DNA from: Anthoceros angustus
Lineage: Eukaryota > Streptophyta > Anthocerotopsida > Anthocerotales > Anthocerotaceae
Length of the DNA stretch: 64,000 bases
Direction: 5' to 3'
NCBI GenBank assembly: GCA_010909165.1
Contig: VJWM01000297.1
Coordinates: forward strand, 51,982 to 115,981
Position numbers and translations under genes: made by a program. Position 1 is the first letter of the stretch. Each line of letters opens with the position of its first letter. The notes beneath the pieces are model-generated. The model saw nothing but the letters and a program-made list of their open reading frames with translations, did not search any database and was not told where the DNA came from. Of the stretch, positions 31,350-43,480 are shown piece by piece.

Positions 31350-32330
31350 ATGGCGGCAGGCCCCAAGGTGGGTTTCGTCTCGGTAGTGTTGTCCGCTCTG
31401 CTGGTAGCGGTAACGGTGACGCACGGTACGCTGGCTTTCACAATTCCGGTGCGCTACGACGGATTTGTGCTGCGCCCACAGCGGGGTAACGTGGTGGTGC
31501 TGGAGAAATTCATCGACCCACTATGCCCCGATTGCAAGCAGTCGTGGCCCGTGGTGAAGCAGGTGATTGAGCGCTACGGCTCCGAGTTGCAATTCATCGG
31601 CCATCCGTTTGCGAATCCGTATGCCCTCCTCTCCTCCGCCTTCTCATTCCTTGTGCACACTGTTTTGTACTAGCTTACAGGCCTTCTTTTTTCACTCCAG
31701 ACTCCTGTGTGTTATGTCAGGTTTCACCATAACGCCTTCTTGGCTTCAAGGCTGTTGCACGCCGGCCAGACTGTCAATTCGTCGCTGGTGTATCCCTTGC
31801 TGGATCTCATCTACCAGAATCAGGTTTGGAATTGGCTTTCGGTGAGCAGTGTGCAAGCTCATACTGCCTTCCATCCTCAAGCGGTTTCACGGTGCCATTC
31901 TGCTTGACAGGATTCATTCTCGAATGACAACACGGCAAATGAAACTCCAGCCAATGTGGTAGAGCGACTTGTGGCATTGGCTGGTGAGCTTGGGGCTTCT
32001 GTAGACGAATTCCGAGCCGCCTTTGCGGATTCGGCAACAGATCAAGCGACCAGGATTTCTTTCAAGGTGAGCTTCTAACGTAAAGGAGCTTCGGTAGGTA
32101 CGCTGAATCAAACTGAACACTGATGGCCTTGGTTGTCTTTTCTGTCTTGACAGTATGGCTGCTCCAGAGTAGTAACTTCGACTCCAACGTTTTTGGTCAA
32201 TGGCGTGTTGGTGGATGGAGCTGATGAAAAATGGAGCTTCGAACAATGGGTCAAGGTGCTCGATGCTTTGGTTTACGGTCCCACAGCAGCTGCGGTAGAG
32301 ACCAGGGCAGGTGGCTTTGCACTGTCGTAG
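31350..32330 (+). CDS. DsbA-like thioredoxin-superfamily protein, secretory
   Basis: Four exons, 31350-31618, 31721-31823, 31911-32066 and 32154-32330, join in phases 2, 0 and 0 to 234 residues. Residues 1-~30 form a hydrophobic signal peptide (VGFVSVVLSALLVAVTV). Residues 50-62 carry the thioredoxin-fold redox motif in FIDPLCPDCKQSW (C59-P-D-C62). A helical insert lies between (residues ~90-175) and VTSTPTFLVNGV at ~185-196 includes the cis-Pro before the last strand. This order, CxxC - helical insert - cis-Pro, is that of DsbA. Plants have a small family of such proteins of uncertain role; a thiol-disulfide role in the secretory pathway is inferred. The donor after 31823 was preferred to one at 31841, because the join NQ-DSF fits relatives as I recall them. 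No ER-retention signal ends the protein. Confidence 0.85.
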
Positions 32331-33099
32331 GGTTCTGATGCAGGTTAACCAAGCTCGTCCTTGCTCCTGGGCGAAGATAACACGCAAGGTGCAAGCACCT
32401 TGCTAAGGGTTCCAAGGTTTCCATTCAGCGGGCCATAACTTTTGTGAATATTTTGCTCTTGTACAGCAGTTCCACAACTCGGAGAAGGCAAATTAGGGTT
32501 AGAAGAACCCAAAAACCTAGATGGTCGAATTCATTTTTGGCGGCTGCAGACTAATAGTGTTACAACAAGAAGATCTGCTCGATGGGAGAAGAATGTCTTC
32601 CCAAGACCTAACCAGCAAGCCGCACGAACAGAGCCTTACACCTAACCAAAACTCCACCCATTCAATAAAAAAAGTGGAGAAAGGAGTTTCGGTCATGTTT
32701 CCTACGTAGGATCAGGTTTTGATACCAGCGGAAGGCTGGATCAGGCGTGCCAGCGAGGTTCTCTGAGGATGACGACTGGTTCTAAGCAGGAAATGGACGC
32801 TATTTCTCCTTGAACTTCCTGCAAATTAATGTTGCCCATTAGTTAGTATAATAAATCCGTTGGTAAGGAGAGCGAAACTTGTTCCAACCATAAGAACAAA
32901 ACATCTTACTTTCGCCAGAGCCGAGACTTGGAAGCAGACCTCAAAGCAGTTAAGAAAATTCGTCAGACTGTCTGATGAATACCACAAGACATGAATCAAG
33001 TTAGCGTCTACATTAGGGCAGGGAGGGCCTCCTCTCAGCATTCAAGAATGCAAGGTGCAGCAATCCAGAACAAACCTGGTCATGGTCCAGAAGGTCGGG
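32331..33099. other. Intergenic between convergent genes
   Basis: This is the 3' flank of the thioredoxin-fold gene (plus) and of the bHLH gene (minus). No coding region is recognised. Confidence 0.5.
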
Positions 33100-36000
33100 C
33101 TATTGACTCCGTCTCGGAGAGTCATCTGTAGATTTCGCACCCGCTTTTGGTGATTTTGTGGACTCTGCTGATCCAGGAGTGGCCTTGTCCCCGGCAACTG
33201 CATCCCTAGTATCTCTAGTCGCCCGTGTTTTGTCCGTTGCAGCACTTCCAGGTACTGCTGCGCTGCTACTCACAACTACAGATTGTTCGGGCCGCTGCCT
33301 TTCAGCTGAGCTGCTCATCAGTCCAGCAGCAGGAGCTCCCTGAGCTCCCACTGTGGGAGGTCTAGGACCATTGCTAGAGATGGCAGTGGCTAGCGAAATT
33401 GGCATCAAACAGAGTCCCTTGCTCTGCAAAAACTGCATGGCCATGCCCATGTCTTTTTCCATATAATGTGCTACCTCCCGTTCTGTTAATGCAAGCCCCT
33501 CCGAAGGCGGGCCCGAGGCTCCGGCACTACGGCCAATACTTGCGGCCACAAAAGTGCTAGGCCCCTGATAAAAATGAGCCAACTGTTAGTCAAACTGGAA
33601 CGGCCCGGCTCGCAATCCATCACGAAGGAGCCCATGTAATTTTACAACTACCTCGGAGGGAAGATCAGCGACAAGAGGAGCCACAGCACCGGCTCCACCC
33701 AATCTACTCATGCTCAGTACCTGCACAAGTGGAAAACGATCATCCCACGAAAACCCACCACCTCACTCAATCAAAGCAGTCGAGTTCAATGTCATATAAG
33801 TACCTTCACTTGAAGCTGAAGAAACTTGACATAGTCTATTATCTCGTCCAGCATCGAGGCCTTATCAGTCTGCAACACATGGAAGACAAGATGTGAAGGA
33901 CGACCCTCATCGTTTCTACTCAAGCAAAACTCAAAACCAACCGTACCAAAAACAACACAATCCGAGTTCCAAGTTGTACCTTGTTGGAGTTGGGCACGAG
34001 CTCTTGCAGGGCTTTCATTCTTTCAGCTATCCTTTCTCTGCGGAGCTGATCACGAACAAGACATACTTCAAGCACTTTCCTCAAACCTCCCTAGATCAAA
34101 GCACGACCCACGAAGCTAAAGAGGAAATGACTCATTGACGGCAGAGCAGCATACCCGCTCTGCAATACTGTGCGGATCCGTAGCTTGCCCCCGCCGTGCC
34201 CGAACCCGAGGTCTCGCAACTGCCGGAACACCCGGCGCTGAGGACTGGTGCGGAGCAGGGCCAGGTTGGGCTCCATAAATTGGGCTCCCTTGACCTTGGG
34301 AAGGTGCATTAAGCCCCTGCGTAATATTGAAAACGGGTGCACGCCAATGAGAGATGGATACAGAGAAGAGCTCGTTGCTGGGAACGGAATGCACAAATCC
34401 AATGCACACAGACCTGCTGATGTGTGGGTTGGCCCGCTATTCTGACCAGCGACGCCTGTCCCCCTAACTGAAAAGCGGAGTAGGGACCTGACGGCCCTTC
34501 TCGTCCCTGCACGCATTGGACCACATTCAAAACCGGACGCAAATTTCGGGGGCTGTACTGGTCAGACACAGCTCCACAACACACGGGCGGCGCTGTCGGG
34601 CATTCAAAGCTGCTGCTTACCGTGCCTCCAGCGCGGTTTTCCCTCGACATTTCCTCCTCATCCCGGCTTCGCTTTCCGAGAAGAACTTCGCTGTTTCCGG
34701 CTTCCGCTCCTTTACCTTGGCCCAAGGTCATGGGGAGAGGGGGAACTCCGCCCACATAGGGTTGCCGCCATGTGGGAGCGATGGGAGGAGGTGAGTGATC
34801 CCGAGGAGGCTGCTGCTGCCCTGCTGGGGAGCCTTCGCTGCCGCTGCTTCCGACAGAGGGGGATCTCTGAAGCCTTGCGGGACCTGGCGCCAGAGCTGCG
34901 AGACGTGGGGCACACGTTAGGTCTGTGAGGACAGAGCAGGGACGAGAAGGCAGTAAAAGATTGTGGACAGCTTGTGAGAAGCTTCCAGGAACGAAGATAA
35001 ACGTACGTGGTCTACCTGAAAGATCTTGGAGTCCATGCTGTTGTGGAATGCGAGACAGCATCATCGGGTCATCCGTTGAGTAGAGTAAACTTTCCCCTGT
35101 CCTGGGATTGTCAGGGCCGTCGTGCAGATCGCCTCGGAGTGCGGAAAGTTGGTGCGCCCCGTGCGAGCCGTCTGGGACTCCTACTCCAGGGGGCATGAGA
35201 GACATGGTGAAGAGCTTGTGTGCTCCCATGGAGCCCATGTCCATCCCCGTCCCCGTTGCCCCCGCATTGTAATCCCAGGCCACATTGCGGGTGGCGCCCA
35301 TGTCGGACCAAGGGGGGAAGGAGAACATCTGATCCAAGAACTCGTCCATTACAGGAGGAGGATGCTCCAGTTGCTCGTAGTGCAGCGACTGGTGCTGTGG
35401 CTGGTGCATCATCCCCGCCATGCCGCCGGTGCCAATTGCTCCCATGTGGACCCCCGCAAGAGCAGATCGGAGTCCTCCGACTGCACCTGGAATTGGAAGC
35501 CGTGTTCCCAACACAGAACCCTGCTGCATATCACCGGGGAATCGGGGCAAATCTGCCTGCTGTTGCCAGCCTTGGGAGGCCAATGCACTGAGCGTAGCCT
35601 GCACAGAAGCTAGATTCGGGAAGGATGACAGCAGCGGGGAAGAAGAGTGGGTGTGACCACTGGGGTCATCTTCATACTGCTGCTGCTGCTGCTGCTGTCT
35701 CCCTTGTTCTCCCCTGTCGTAGCCGGTCGCCAAGCCTGCAGGCAAATGCTGTGGCCTGCATCACCATCAGGAGAGTGGCGTCAGGAGTTGCGACAGCACA
35801 ACGACTGCCGGGACACTTGGAACGGTCCTGATGCGTGGGCGCTACCTGACAAAGTGTCAGATTGAGTCGCCGGAATCCAGAAGTTCAAGCATGAGAGATC
35901 CCAAGCGGAAAATGCATTCCTTTGTCAATCACCATCCCATCAAAGACACAGAAGGAGACAGCTAGGGACATGCCCAACTACTCACTCATGCACGCAAGCG

Positions 36001-37396
36001 GCTGAAATGAGCATGCTATTGTAATACGTGCCAGAATAAGAGCGGTGGATTGGACGGACATGACAGTCACTCCTGTGGAAAAGGAAGGAGAAGTCGGCGG
36101 TTGCAGCAAGTGGGCGATCCCAGGCATTGTAGAGTGGTGAGATCTTGGGGGCAATACGCAATCCCTGCGATCCCTTGCTTCCCTTGCTTCCCTTGCCAGC
36201 TACGGCGGCCGTAATCTAAAAGTCTAGTAGACCAGTTCTGTCCAGGCAAGGCAGGCTGGCGGAATTGAGGAAATGACGGCAGCACTCTTGTACTCCTAAC
36301 AACGTAAACAAACACAAGAAATGAAAGGCAGCCATCGACAAGAAGTAAGCAGAGAGAGCAGCACAAACTGCAAAGCACGGTTTGGGACAAACATGGTAAA
36401 GAAGGGGAAACAAAGAGAGTCCGAGCAGGAAAAGGAGATGCAGACGGCAGAGTGTGGCGTTGTGGTTGCTCAATGCCTAGCTAGAGGTAAAGAGAAGAGT
36501 CCGAGGCCAGGCGCCACAGTCACTTTCACCAGACCGAGTTACAACAGAAAGCAAGGCTTGTATAAGCTAGACAAGGTAGGCTCCAGCTCACGCACACATG
36601 GGCCGGAGGTGACAGCCAAGCAGGTATTGATAGAATAATCTGCAGGCCGCAGATAGTCGCCAGCAGGATGAGCTGAGGTGAGCAGAGCAGGGCAGGGTGC
36701 GGCTTGGTCGACTCGACGGTATCTACCAGAAGGCGCGCTTTGCCAGGCGTGGCAATTAAGAGCCTGGCGCAATGCGCGAATCCTGTGGCAGCCGGCAGGC
36801 AGGGTCGAAAGCAATTCCGGAAGAGAAGCCGAGTCCCGTCTAGACTAGTCCATGGCATTCCAGTGAGGTCCAGCGCAGTCCAGGCAAAGCATGCAGACCG
36901 GAAGAAAGTCGGAGAAGAGCGGAGAAGAGAGGAAGGGAGAGGAGAGGTGATTGAAGTTCAGTGCATGGGCAGGCACAGCACGTTGAATACAGGCAGAGCG
37001 GAAGCACGCGTTTCCTAGACGCTGCATTGAGATCCATGGGAGCTACCAATTGAAAGCGCTGCTTGTGCGCACAGGTTGCGCCAGTGACTGCAAGCCAGTG
37101 CGCACAGGACTAAGACTCGGAGGAGCAAACACACAAGACTGAAGACTGGTGCGCAAGGCAGGGAATTGGAGGCCTGCTGCTGCTGCAATTGGAAGAGGGA
37201 GACGGCAGCGGATGGATCCAGCGTGGCAAGGGCAAGGGCAAGGGCAAGGACAATTGCCCGGAGATGGGAGCATGGGAAGAATGTAGGCGAGTGAGCGTCA
37301 CGCAAGGTTGACAAGAGCAAGTCTTAGAGATCGTACAAGGGGAAGGATGCGAAATGCCGGTGCGCCTGCGGCTGTTGCTGGAGGAGAAGCCGGTGC

Positions 37397-37441
<45 letters not shown>

Positions 37442-37725
37442 TGCCGCTGGTCCGCGGTGAGAAAGGGATTGCTCCCTGCTGCTCCTGCTCTGAGAGTGGC
37501 GCTGCCTCCGGGAGGTAGAGCTGCGGCAGCAGTGGTGGCTGGCGGGAGAGGGGAAGCGGCAGCGGGAGGAGGAGGCGGCGAGGCGAGAGCAGGTGGTGCT
37601 CCTGGCTGGAGATGCTCGCCTTGTCGCTGCTCCTGCTCCTGCTCCTGCTCCTTGTTGTGTTGTTGTTGGTGCTGCTGCTGTTGTTGCTGGTGCTGGTGCT
37701 GCTGCGCGAGGTAATCATCTGACAT
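33100..37725 (-). CDS. LRL: LRL-type (LJRHL1-like) bHLH transcription factor with polyQ
   Basis: Seven exons, 37725-37337, 35755-34414, 34316-34155, 34045-33980, 33869-33804, 33720-33652 and 33564-33100, total 2559 bp, 852 residues, all in phase. The basic region ([18 protein letters not shown], ~614-631) has the His-Glu-Arg pattern for E-box binding. Helix 1 ([16 protein letters not shown]), the loop (VPNSNKTDKAS) and helix 2 ([19 protein letters not shown]) follow, then the subfamily tail ([47 protein letters not shown]). In land plants LRL factors promote root-hair and rhizoid growth. The N-terminal ~575 residues are low in complexity, with Q-runs of 15 (exon 1) and 7 (exon 2). Exon 1 ends phase 2 before a 1.58-kb intron; exon 2 read alone has an upstream stop, which supports the join. 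The start at 37725 is the best ATG. Confidence 0.9.
37398..37442 (-). repeat. CAG microsatellite coding polyglutamine
   Basis: Fifteen consecutive glutamine codons, mostly CAG on the minus strand, lie in exon 1 of the bHLH gene. Flanking Gln/His-rich runs at 37660-37710 add more CAG/CAA. Such tracts vary in length between individuals. Confidence 0.85.
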
Positions 37726-38995
37726 GGTCAGGCTCTCTCCTCCCGGCTCCGCCGCGGAAGATGCATTCTCTCTGCTCTCTCTTGCGGAGTGCGGGGCCAA
37801 TGCATCCGATTCCGAGGGGGCGAAGCGCGCGCGGCAAGCGGCAAGCGGCGAGCGGGAGGCGGCAGGGCCAGAGCCAAGGCCAGCCAGGGTCGCGAGACGC
37901 GGGAGTCGCGAGTCGCGAAGGTGGCAAGACAGGGAGAGCGAGGTGGCGGGGGCGATTGCGGTCGCGACCCGCCGACTCGCGACTCTGAGACGTGGCGAGC
38001 GATTGCCAGGGGGCGGGGGGATGTGTGTGTGAAGTGTGAAGAGAGAACACAAGAGACAGGCTCGGTCACGACTCGGCCAGGGACGGGCCCCGGCCCCGGC
38101 CCGTCGTTTGGCGGCTTCCTGTGTTTGGAAGCAGCACTGGAGTCAGTCAGGCACTACCACCAGCTTCTTCTCTCCTCTCCTCTGTCAGGTCCGACTGGAA
38201 GGGGTGCACTCCGGACTCGTCGCTCGACTGGTGACTGTCCCAGTCGACCCGCCCCTTCCCTGCCCTTCTCTTCCCCGCACGACCTGGGCCGACCTGTCAC
38301 CCTGCGCCCGCTGCGTGTCACTGCGTGTGTGTGTGTTGTCTCTCTGCCGACTGCCATGCCACTCTGCACTGGCATCCGATTCGCCATTCCCCGCCAGGCT
38401 GACCATGGTCCCCCCTCCCCCGGTCCCCACCTCATAGAAATGAAAACCAAAGGTAAATGCCGCTACCAACTAAAGCACCCAGCGTGGCCTGGCTTGGCCC
38501 GGCTGGAGCCCGGGCTGGGCTGGGCTGCCCTGGGCTGCCCAAATAATGGAGCACCCCGGGTCTCCTGCAGGACCAGGGGCAGCATGGCAGCATTGGGAGC
38601 TGGTATTTCCGTTTTTCGGGTGTTTCGGTTACGGATAACGATTGGCAAATGTTCTTCCATGGCATCGCATCGGCGAGCCCGCAACAACAAACAACGAGAA
38701 GAAAACAAAAAACGAGCAATCCGATTCCTCCACGTATCTGTCAAAGTACGAGAAGCAAGCAAGCGAATGACGACCGGACCCCAGGGAATGGTCGGAAAGG
38801 GACCAGGAAGGAAGGAAGGAAGTGCGGAAGGAAGGAAAGGGTGTAATGCAAGCAAGTGCAAGAAGGAGTAGATAGGAATGATAAGAGCAGCACAAGGCCC
38901 CACCCCCACAAAAATGAGCAAGTTTGGCGTTGGGTGGGACATTCCAAAGGAGGGCTAGTGCGCTGGTGATGATTATCGTCACTATCGCCCATTCA

Positions 38996-39040
38996 CGCCT
39001 TGCCTTGCCTTGCCTTGCCTTGCCTTGCCTTGCCTTGCCA
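38996..39040. repeat. CCTTG pentanucleotide microsatellite
   Basis: Eight or nine near-perfect copies of the five-base unit CTTGC run in tandem. It is non-coding and about 1.3 kb upstream of the bHLH start. Confidence 0.85.
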
Positions 39041-39192
39041 TCCCTTCCCTCGCCTTCTTTTGGATTATGCTTTTTCCTTGTTGGACTGCAAGGGATGGCT
39101 GCCATTCCCATGAAAAGAAAACAAACATTGAAGGAGACGTGACGCTCGGAGACCTCAACTCCCCAACAAACGTTTTTCCTGTGTGCACCCCC

Positions 39193-39268
39193 GGCTATGA
39201 TAGCTTAGATGGCATAGAGCATCGCTATAGTAAGTGGGAGGTTTTGAGTTCAATTCTGAGTCAGGGCA
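39193..39268 (+). other. tRNA-like sequence or SINE head (degenerate)
   Basis: The sequence has a Pol III A-box-like TAGCTTAGATGG at ~39201 and a B-box-like GAGTTCAATTC at ~39245, spaced as in a tRNA. It could fold partly into D, anticodon and T arms, but the T stem has a mismatch and the acceptor ends pair poorly. It is best seen as a decayed tRNA or the head of a tRNA-derived SINE; a functional tRNA is unlikely. Confidence 0.4.
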
Positions 39269-42200
39269 TTATCCCTACATTCTAAAAAAGCAAAGAGCAA
39301 AGCAAGGGCGGTAGGCCCGCAGCAGCCGGGGCGACAGTGGCAAGATTAGAAGAAAATTGTGTCGGTGGAGGAGGTTGGTAGAGGGGTGTCACTGCCCCTA
39401 GCCGCATGGCCATATGGATTAGCAGCAGCGGATGATAGGCATGTTGTAGAAGCATGCAGGGCGGGATGTGAGCAGTGAGCAGTGAGCAGCGAACAGCAAG
39501 GGAGCAGTGCAGTCTGCACAGAGCAGAGCAGTGCAGGGTGTGCTGTGTGGACGCGACCAGACAGGAGCCCGTCTGCAGCAGCAGGCAGGCTGTCAGGGGC
39601 CAGGCGCAGCACAGGTAGCAGGTACCGGCACATGCCCGCCTACGGACCGGCAGTGGCAGGCAGGCAGCGCTGCAGAGGTTGCTACAAGCTACAAGCTAGA
39701 GCTAGTCGTTGCCGTTGGGAATATTATTCGAATCCAAGGAACGGTACCCACGGAACTAGGAGGGAAGCGGGAGAGCTGGCTATTAACAGGCGAGGGCGAG
39801 GGCGAGGGCGAGGTCCCAAGGGGTCGGGTCCCGTCCCCGTCGGGACTCCCGAAACCCCGGTCCCCAGTCCCCAGTCCCCCGTCCCGGACGCTCACGCAGC
39901 TTAGGACAGAAACTTTAGGGACGCCGTATTATTAGCCGGCATCATATTAGGGGAGAAGGCTTTTGCGGCCCGGCAGCGGACGCCCACTGTAGTGCTCTTG
40001 CCATTGTATTTCGAAATCGCGTTGTGGGCTGTGGGGAGGGTTGCGAGCCCCGGGCGCGGGCTCGGGCGCGCGGGGAATAAAGTATGTCTATGTATGAGGC
40101 CAGGCCCCAGGACCAGGACCAGGACCAGGGCCCGGGGTCGGGGCCGGGGCAGGGGCCAGGGCCGGGCGGGGCCGCGGGGCCGCGGGGCCTGCTCTGGCCT
40201 GCTCTCTGCTCCGCAAGCCAGGGGAATCGTTTTCGGGGGGCGCGCGGGCCCGCTTCCCCCCTCTTCAGCAGATGCTCCATGCTGGATGCGCCAACAAGTC
40301 ACAGATAACTACATTCTACTCTACTCTACTCTACTCTACAACAGCAGCCGCTGCTTCATCGCTCCAAACAGCAGCATCGGAAGAAGCAGCATCAGCTCCG
40401 CCTCCCCAGCTTCCCTTCCTGTTACGTGAGATACGTTGTCTAAAAACTCCTCTCGGTACGCACCGCCCAAACCCGAGTGTGGGAAATGCAACGGTGGCAG
40501 GCGCCTGGAAGATTCGGATACCCCATGTGCACTGCTCACCCTCTTCATCTGCTCATGCCGCTGCTGCTTCTGCAGCTCCGGCCGCGACCCGGGCAGCAGC
40601 AGCTGGATGCACTGCCAGGCCGACGATTTGCTCACACACTTGGCACTTTGCTGCCGAAAGTAGCTCGCTCACCGGTTGGTGAGCACAGCTGCACAGGCCA
40701 GGCCGCTCTGATCTTGCTGTTGTTGTAGTTGCTGTTCCAACCACGCCTTATTACGGAATGATTGGACCATAACCAACGCAGGGCAACATCCCTCTGCCGC
40801 TGCCGCTGCCGCTCCCGCTGGCGTGACTGGAAGAAACAGCTCAGTCATCAGTCCAGGCCAGGACTCCAGTCCAGTCTCCCATCGGTCAGTCAGAGCAGAG
40901 AATCTTTGGCTCGGCAGGTGAAGCCAGGGAGTAAAAAATTGGACGAAAAGCAACTTCATCCTGCCCGCTGGAGTTGCCTGCTGGTATGCAATGTACTGCA
41001 CAAGGCTGGCCTGCCGAATGCCCATGGAGCAACGGAGCATTCTGCACTGCATTCATGAGCCTGCCAATTCCCACTGCCCGAGCCTGGTCAAACCCCAGGT
41101 TGAGGCTACACAAAGTACACTACCGGCCTTGCCGGCCCCCCGCCTCCATGCTGTTATTACCACTTGCTTGCCTGCCTGGCTGCCCCAACAAATCTCCATG
41201 AATGCACCGGCACCTCCACACCTGCACTGTGTACATCACACATTTGCAGCGTACTTCTAGATTCATCTTTCACTTCCCTCCCATACACATAACTCACGTA
41301 TGAGAAGGAAGATGGGAGTGAAACAAAGATTTCCATCTCTTACTCTGGGACTCGACCTAGTCACCAGCCGAAGCAAATTTCCAATTTCCGCACACAACGA
41401 TACGCTTGTAGGTAGTGCCGGTGTTTCATCTCCTTCTTCATCCACTTTTTCATAAGCTTTACAAAGGGGTGAAAAGCGAATCTAATCTAATTGCAACGAA
41501 GATGGAAGTCGCGTGGAGTGCGTATCACGAAACGCGTGAAACGATAGAGGCAACGGCAGAGAGAGCAAAGCAGATGCGGCGGAAGGGCGGAAGCTCCATG
41601 ACAGATCCAAGCGCTGGCTGGCAATGAAGGCGGTGGTTAGGGCAGACGCAAGGGGCCTGGCCGCAATACGCCGTACCACGTGACCAGTGGCAGCGTATGT
41701 ACTCCGACTGCTACAGTACCGCCTGTGGACGCCCCACTAGCGGAAAAGCGCAGAACGGGAAATGGCGTGGCCCACTGCGGGCCATCATGGCATGGGCAAG
41801 CGAATATTTGTTTTTGGCGTTCCGCGTGGCCCGGCCCCTGGACCGTGGGCCCGCCTCCGGCTCCGACTCCGACTCCGGCTCCGACTCCGGCTCCGACTGG
41901 CCCCTCCAACGGAACGGGTAGGTGGGTGGGGGGACCCCGTAACGTCACACCCTCCACCGCCAATCATGAGGCGCCCGCAGCTGTGGCGCCCAGTAATATA
42001 CATTTACGACCCAAAGTTGCAGACTTTTGTGGCCATCGTCACGCCAGGCCCGCCCCACGCATGATGCGCCTGGGCCTGCCCCTGCCCGTGCCCCGGCCTC
42101 GACGGGCTCCGTTGCGCCACCGCCTGGTGCCGGTGGGCGCGTCGGTGCGCCGGTGGGGCCGGTGGTCCCGGTTGTCCCGGTGGCCCGGTCGCCCCGCCCC

Positions 42201-43480
42201 CGGGCTGTCAGCGTGCGAGCCGGGTTCCGGTCGGCCACTAGCGGCCCAGCCGCGCGTGCGCGTCTGCCAAACCGGTGCCCCGGTCGCCGTGCCACCGCCA
42301 GCCTCGCCCCTCGGGCCTCCGCCATTCCCTCAGGCGCCGTTGACATGGGCCACCGGCGTAGCGCGTTGCCCAGTTGCGTTTCCCTCAGGCCCACGCGTGC
42401 GCGTCGCTTCCGCCTTGCGGCCTTGCGGCCTTGCCCCGCGCAGCCCGCTTGCCATTTTTAGGGGCGACACCGGAACCCGGCTGCCTGCTGCCTGCTCCCT
42501 ACTGCCTGCTGCCTGCTGCCCTCCGCACTCGACCACTTCCCCCAAAATCGTCCCACTGTACCTAGAATGTAAATGCATCTGGGTTTGCGCGCCAACGCTT
42601 TTCCTGTTCCATCTTTTCGCTATGCCTCCCTCCGTCTTCCCACTCTCCCATTCCCATCACGCTCCATGCAATGCTCCATCCCATGCTCCATGCATAATTA
42701 CAATTCAATTATGTTCCATGTACATACCTTGGTTTAGGTCTGGCACGAGAGAATCCAGTGTTTAGGTTCTATGAGCACGGAGGTGCAGCTCAATGGCACA
42801 AGGAAACCAAGTATGTCTCAAAAAAACTCCTCCTCTATGGAAGGTTGCCCGAACAACACAAAACTCAACGGAACCAAGGGAACGTGCAAGCACCTTCATC
42901 GTCAGCAGCCAGTTTTGTGTTGCGAGCTGGGGATATTCTGCTTTGCTAGCACCTTGGAACGCATGTACCTGCCGGCACACCTAGTGCTGCATCATTCTCC
43001 GTCTGGCCACACAGGCAAGCCAGGCACAATGATTTCTTCCGAGCGACATTTGCTTTTGGCCTGAACCTATCCTGCGACTCGTTCCAAAACCTTCCATGAT
43101 GCGCTAGAGGGTTTTGAAGTGCCCAGAAGAGTATCACACATGTCGTATCGTTTTGAGGGCTGCAAACACACGGGGGGCTATTTCGTCTGCCACTTGCTCG
43201 TTGTTGGGTGTAGGTGTGTCTTCGTCCGTGTTCCCGTTCGTGCTCAAACACGGCTGTTACGCCTCCAGAAAGGGACTGTAAGAGGATAGATATTGTTTGC
43301 TGCTTTTCTTTGCCCGCCTCTGATCGAGGACTTGGTGTTGCGAGTGCCCGAGCGGGGATGCTGTGTTAGCGCACATGGATATGGAAACTGTCATCGGCGC
43401 ATCGGGGTTCGGCCAAGCTGGAGCTCCAGATCTGGGTTTTGGATCCAGGCTTGACTCCTTTGGTTCAGGTTGTGCGTATC

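Larger units (their letters stand above)
37726..43480. other. Long divergent spacer between bHLH and PPR genes, with simple repeats
   Basis: No convincing gene is found in 5.7 kb. Long GC-rich open frames on both strands (for example 37789-38871 and 41680-42765) have repetitive composition and no domains. The first ~400 bp upstream of 37725 is probably bHLH 5' UTR and promoter. Short-period repeats are scattered: CTTGC at ~38996-39040, GAGGGC at ~39790-39812, GACCAG at ~40105-40130, CTACT at ~40315-40338 and CTCCGA at ~41858-41900. A tRNA-like sequence is at 39193-39268. Confidence 0.5.

Noticed and set aside
34516-35656. Plus-strand ORFs across the bHLH exon 2
   Set aside because: They are shadows of the GC-rich bHLH coding exon.
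37789-38871. 360-codon plus-strand ORF antisense to the bHLH leader
   Set aside because: It overlaps bHLH exon 1 leader and promoter, has Arg/Gly-rich shadow composition and no motif.
41680-42765. 361-codon plus-strand ORF
   Set aside because: GC-rich, repetitive Pro/Arg/Ala composition, open in other frames too, with no domain or splice pattern.
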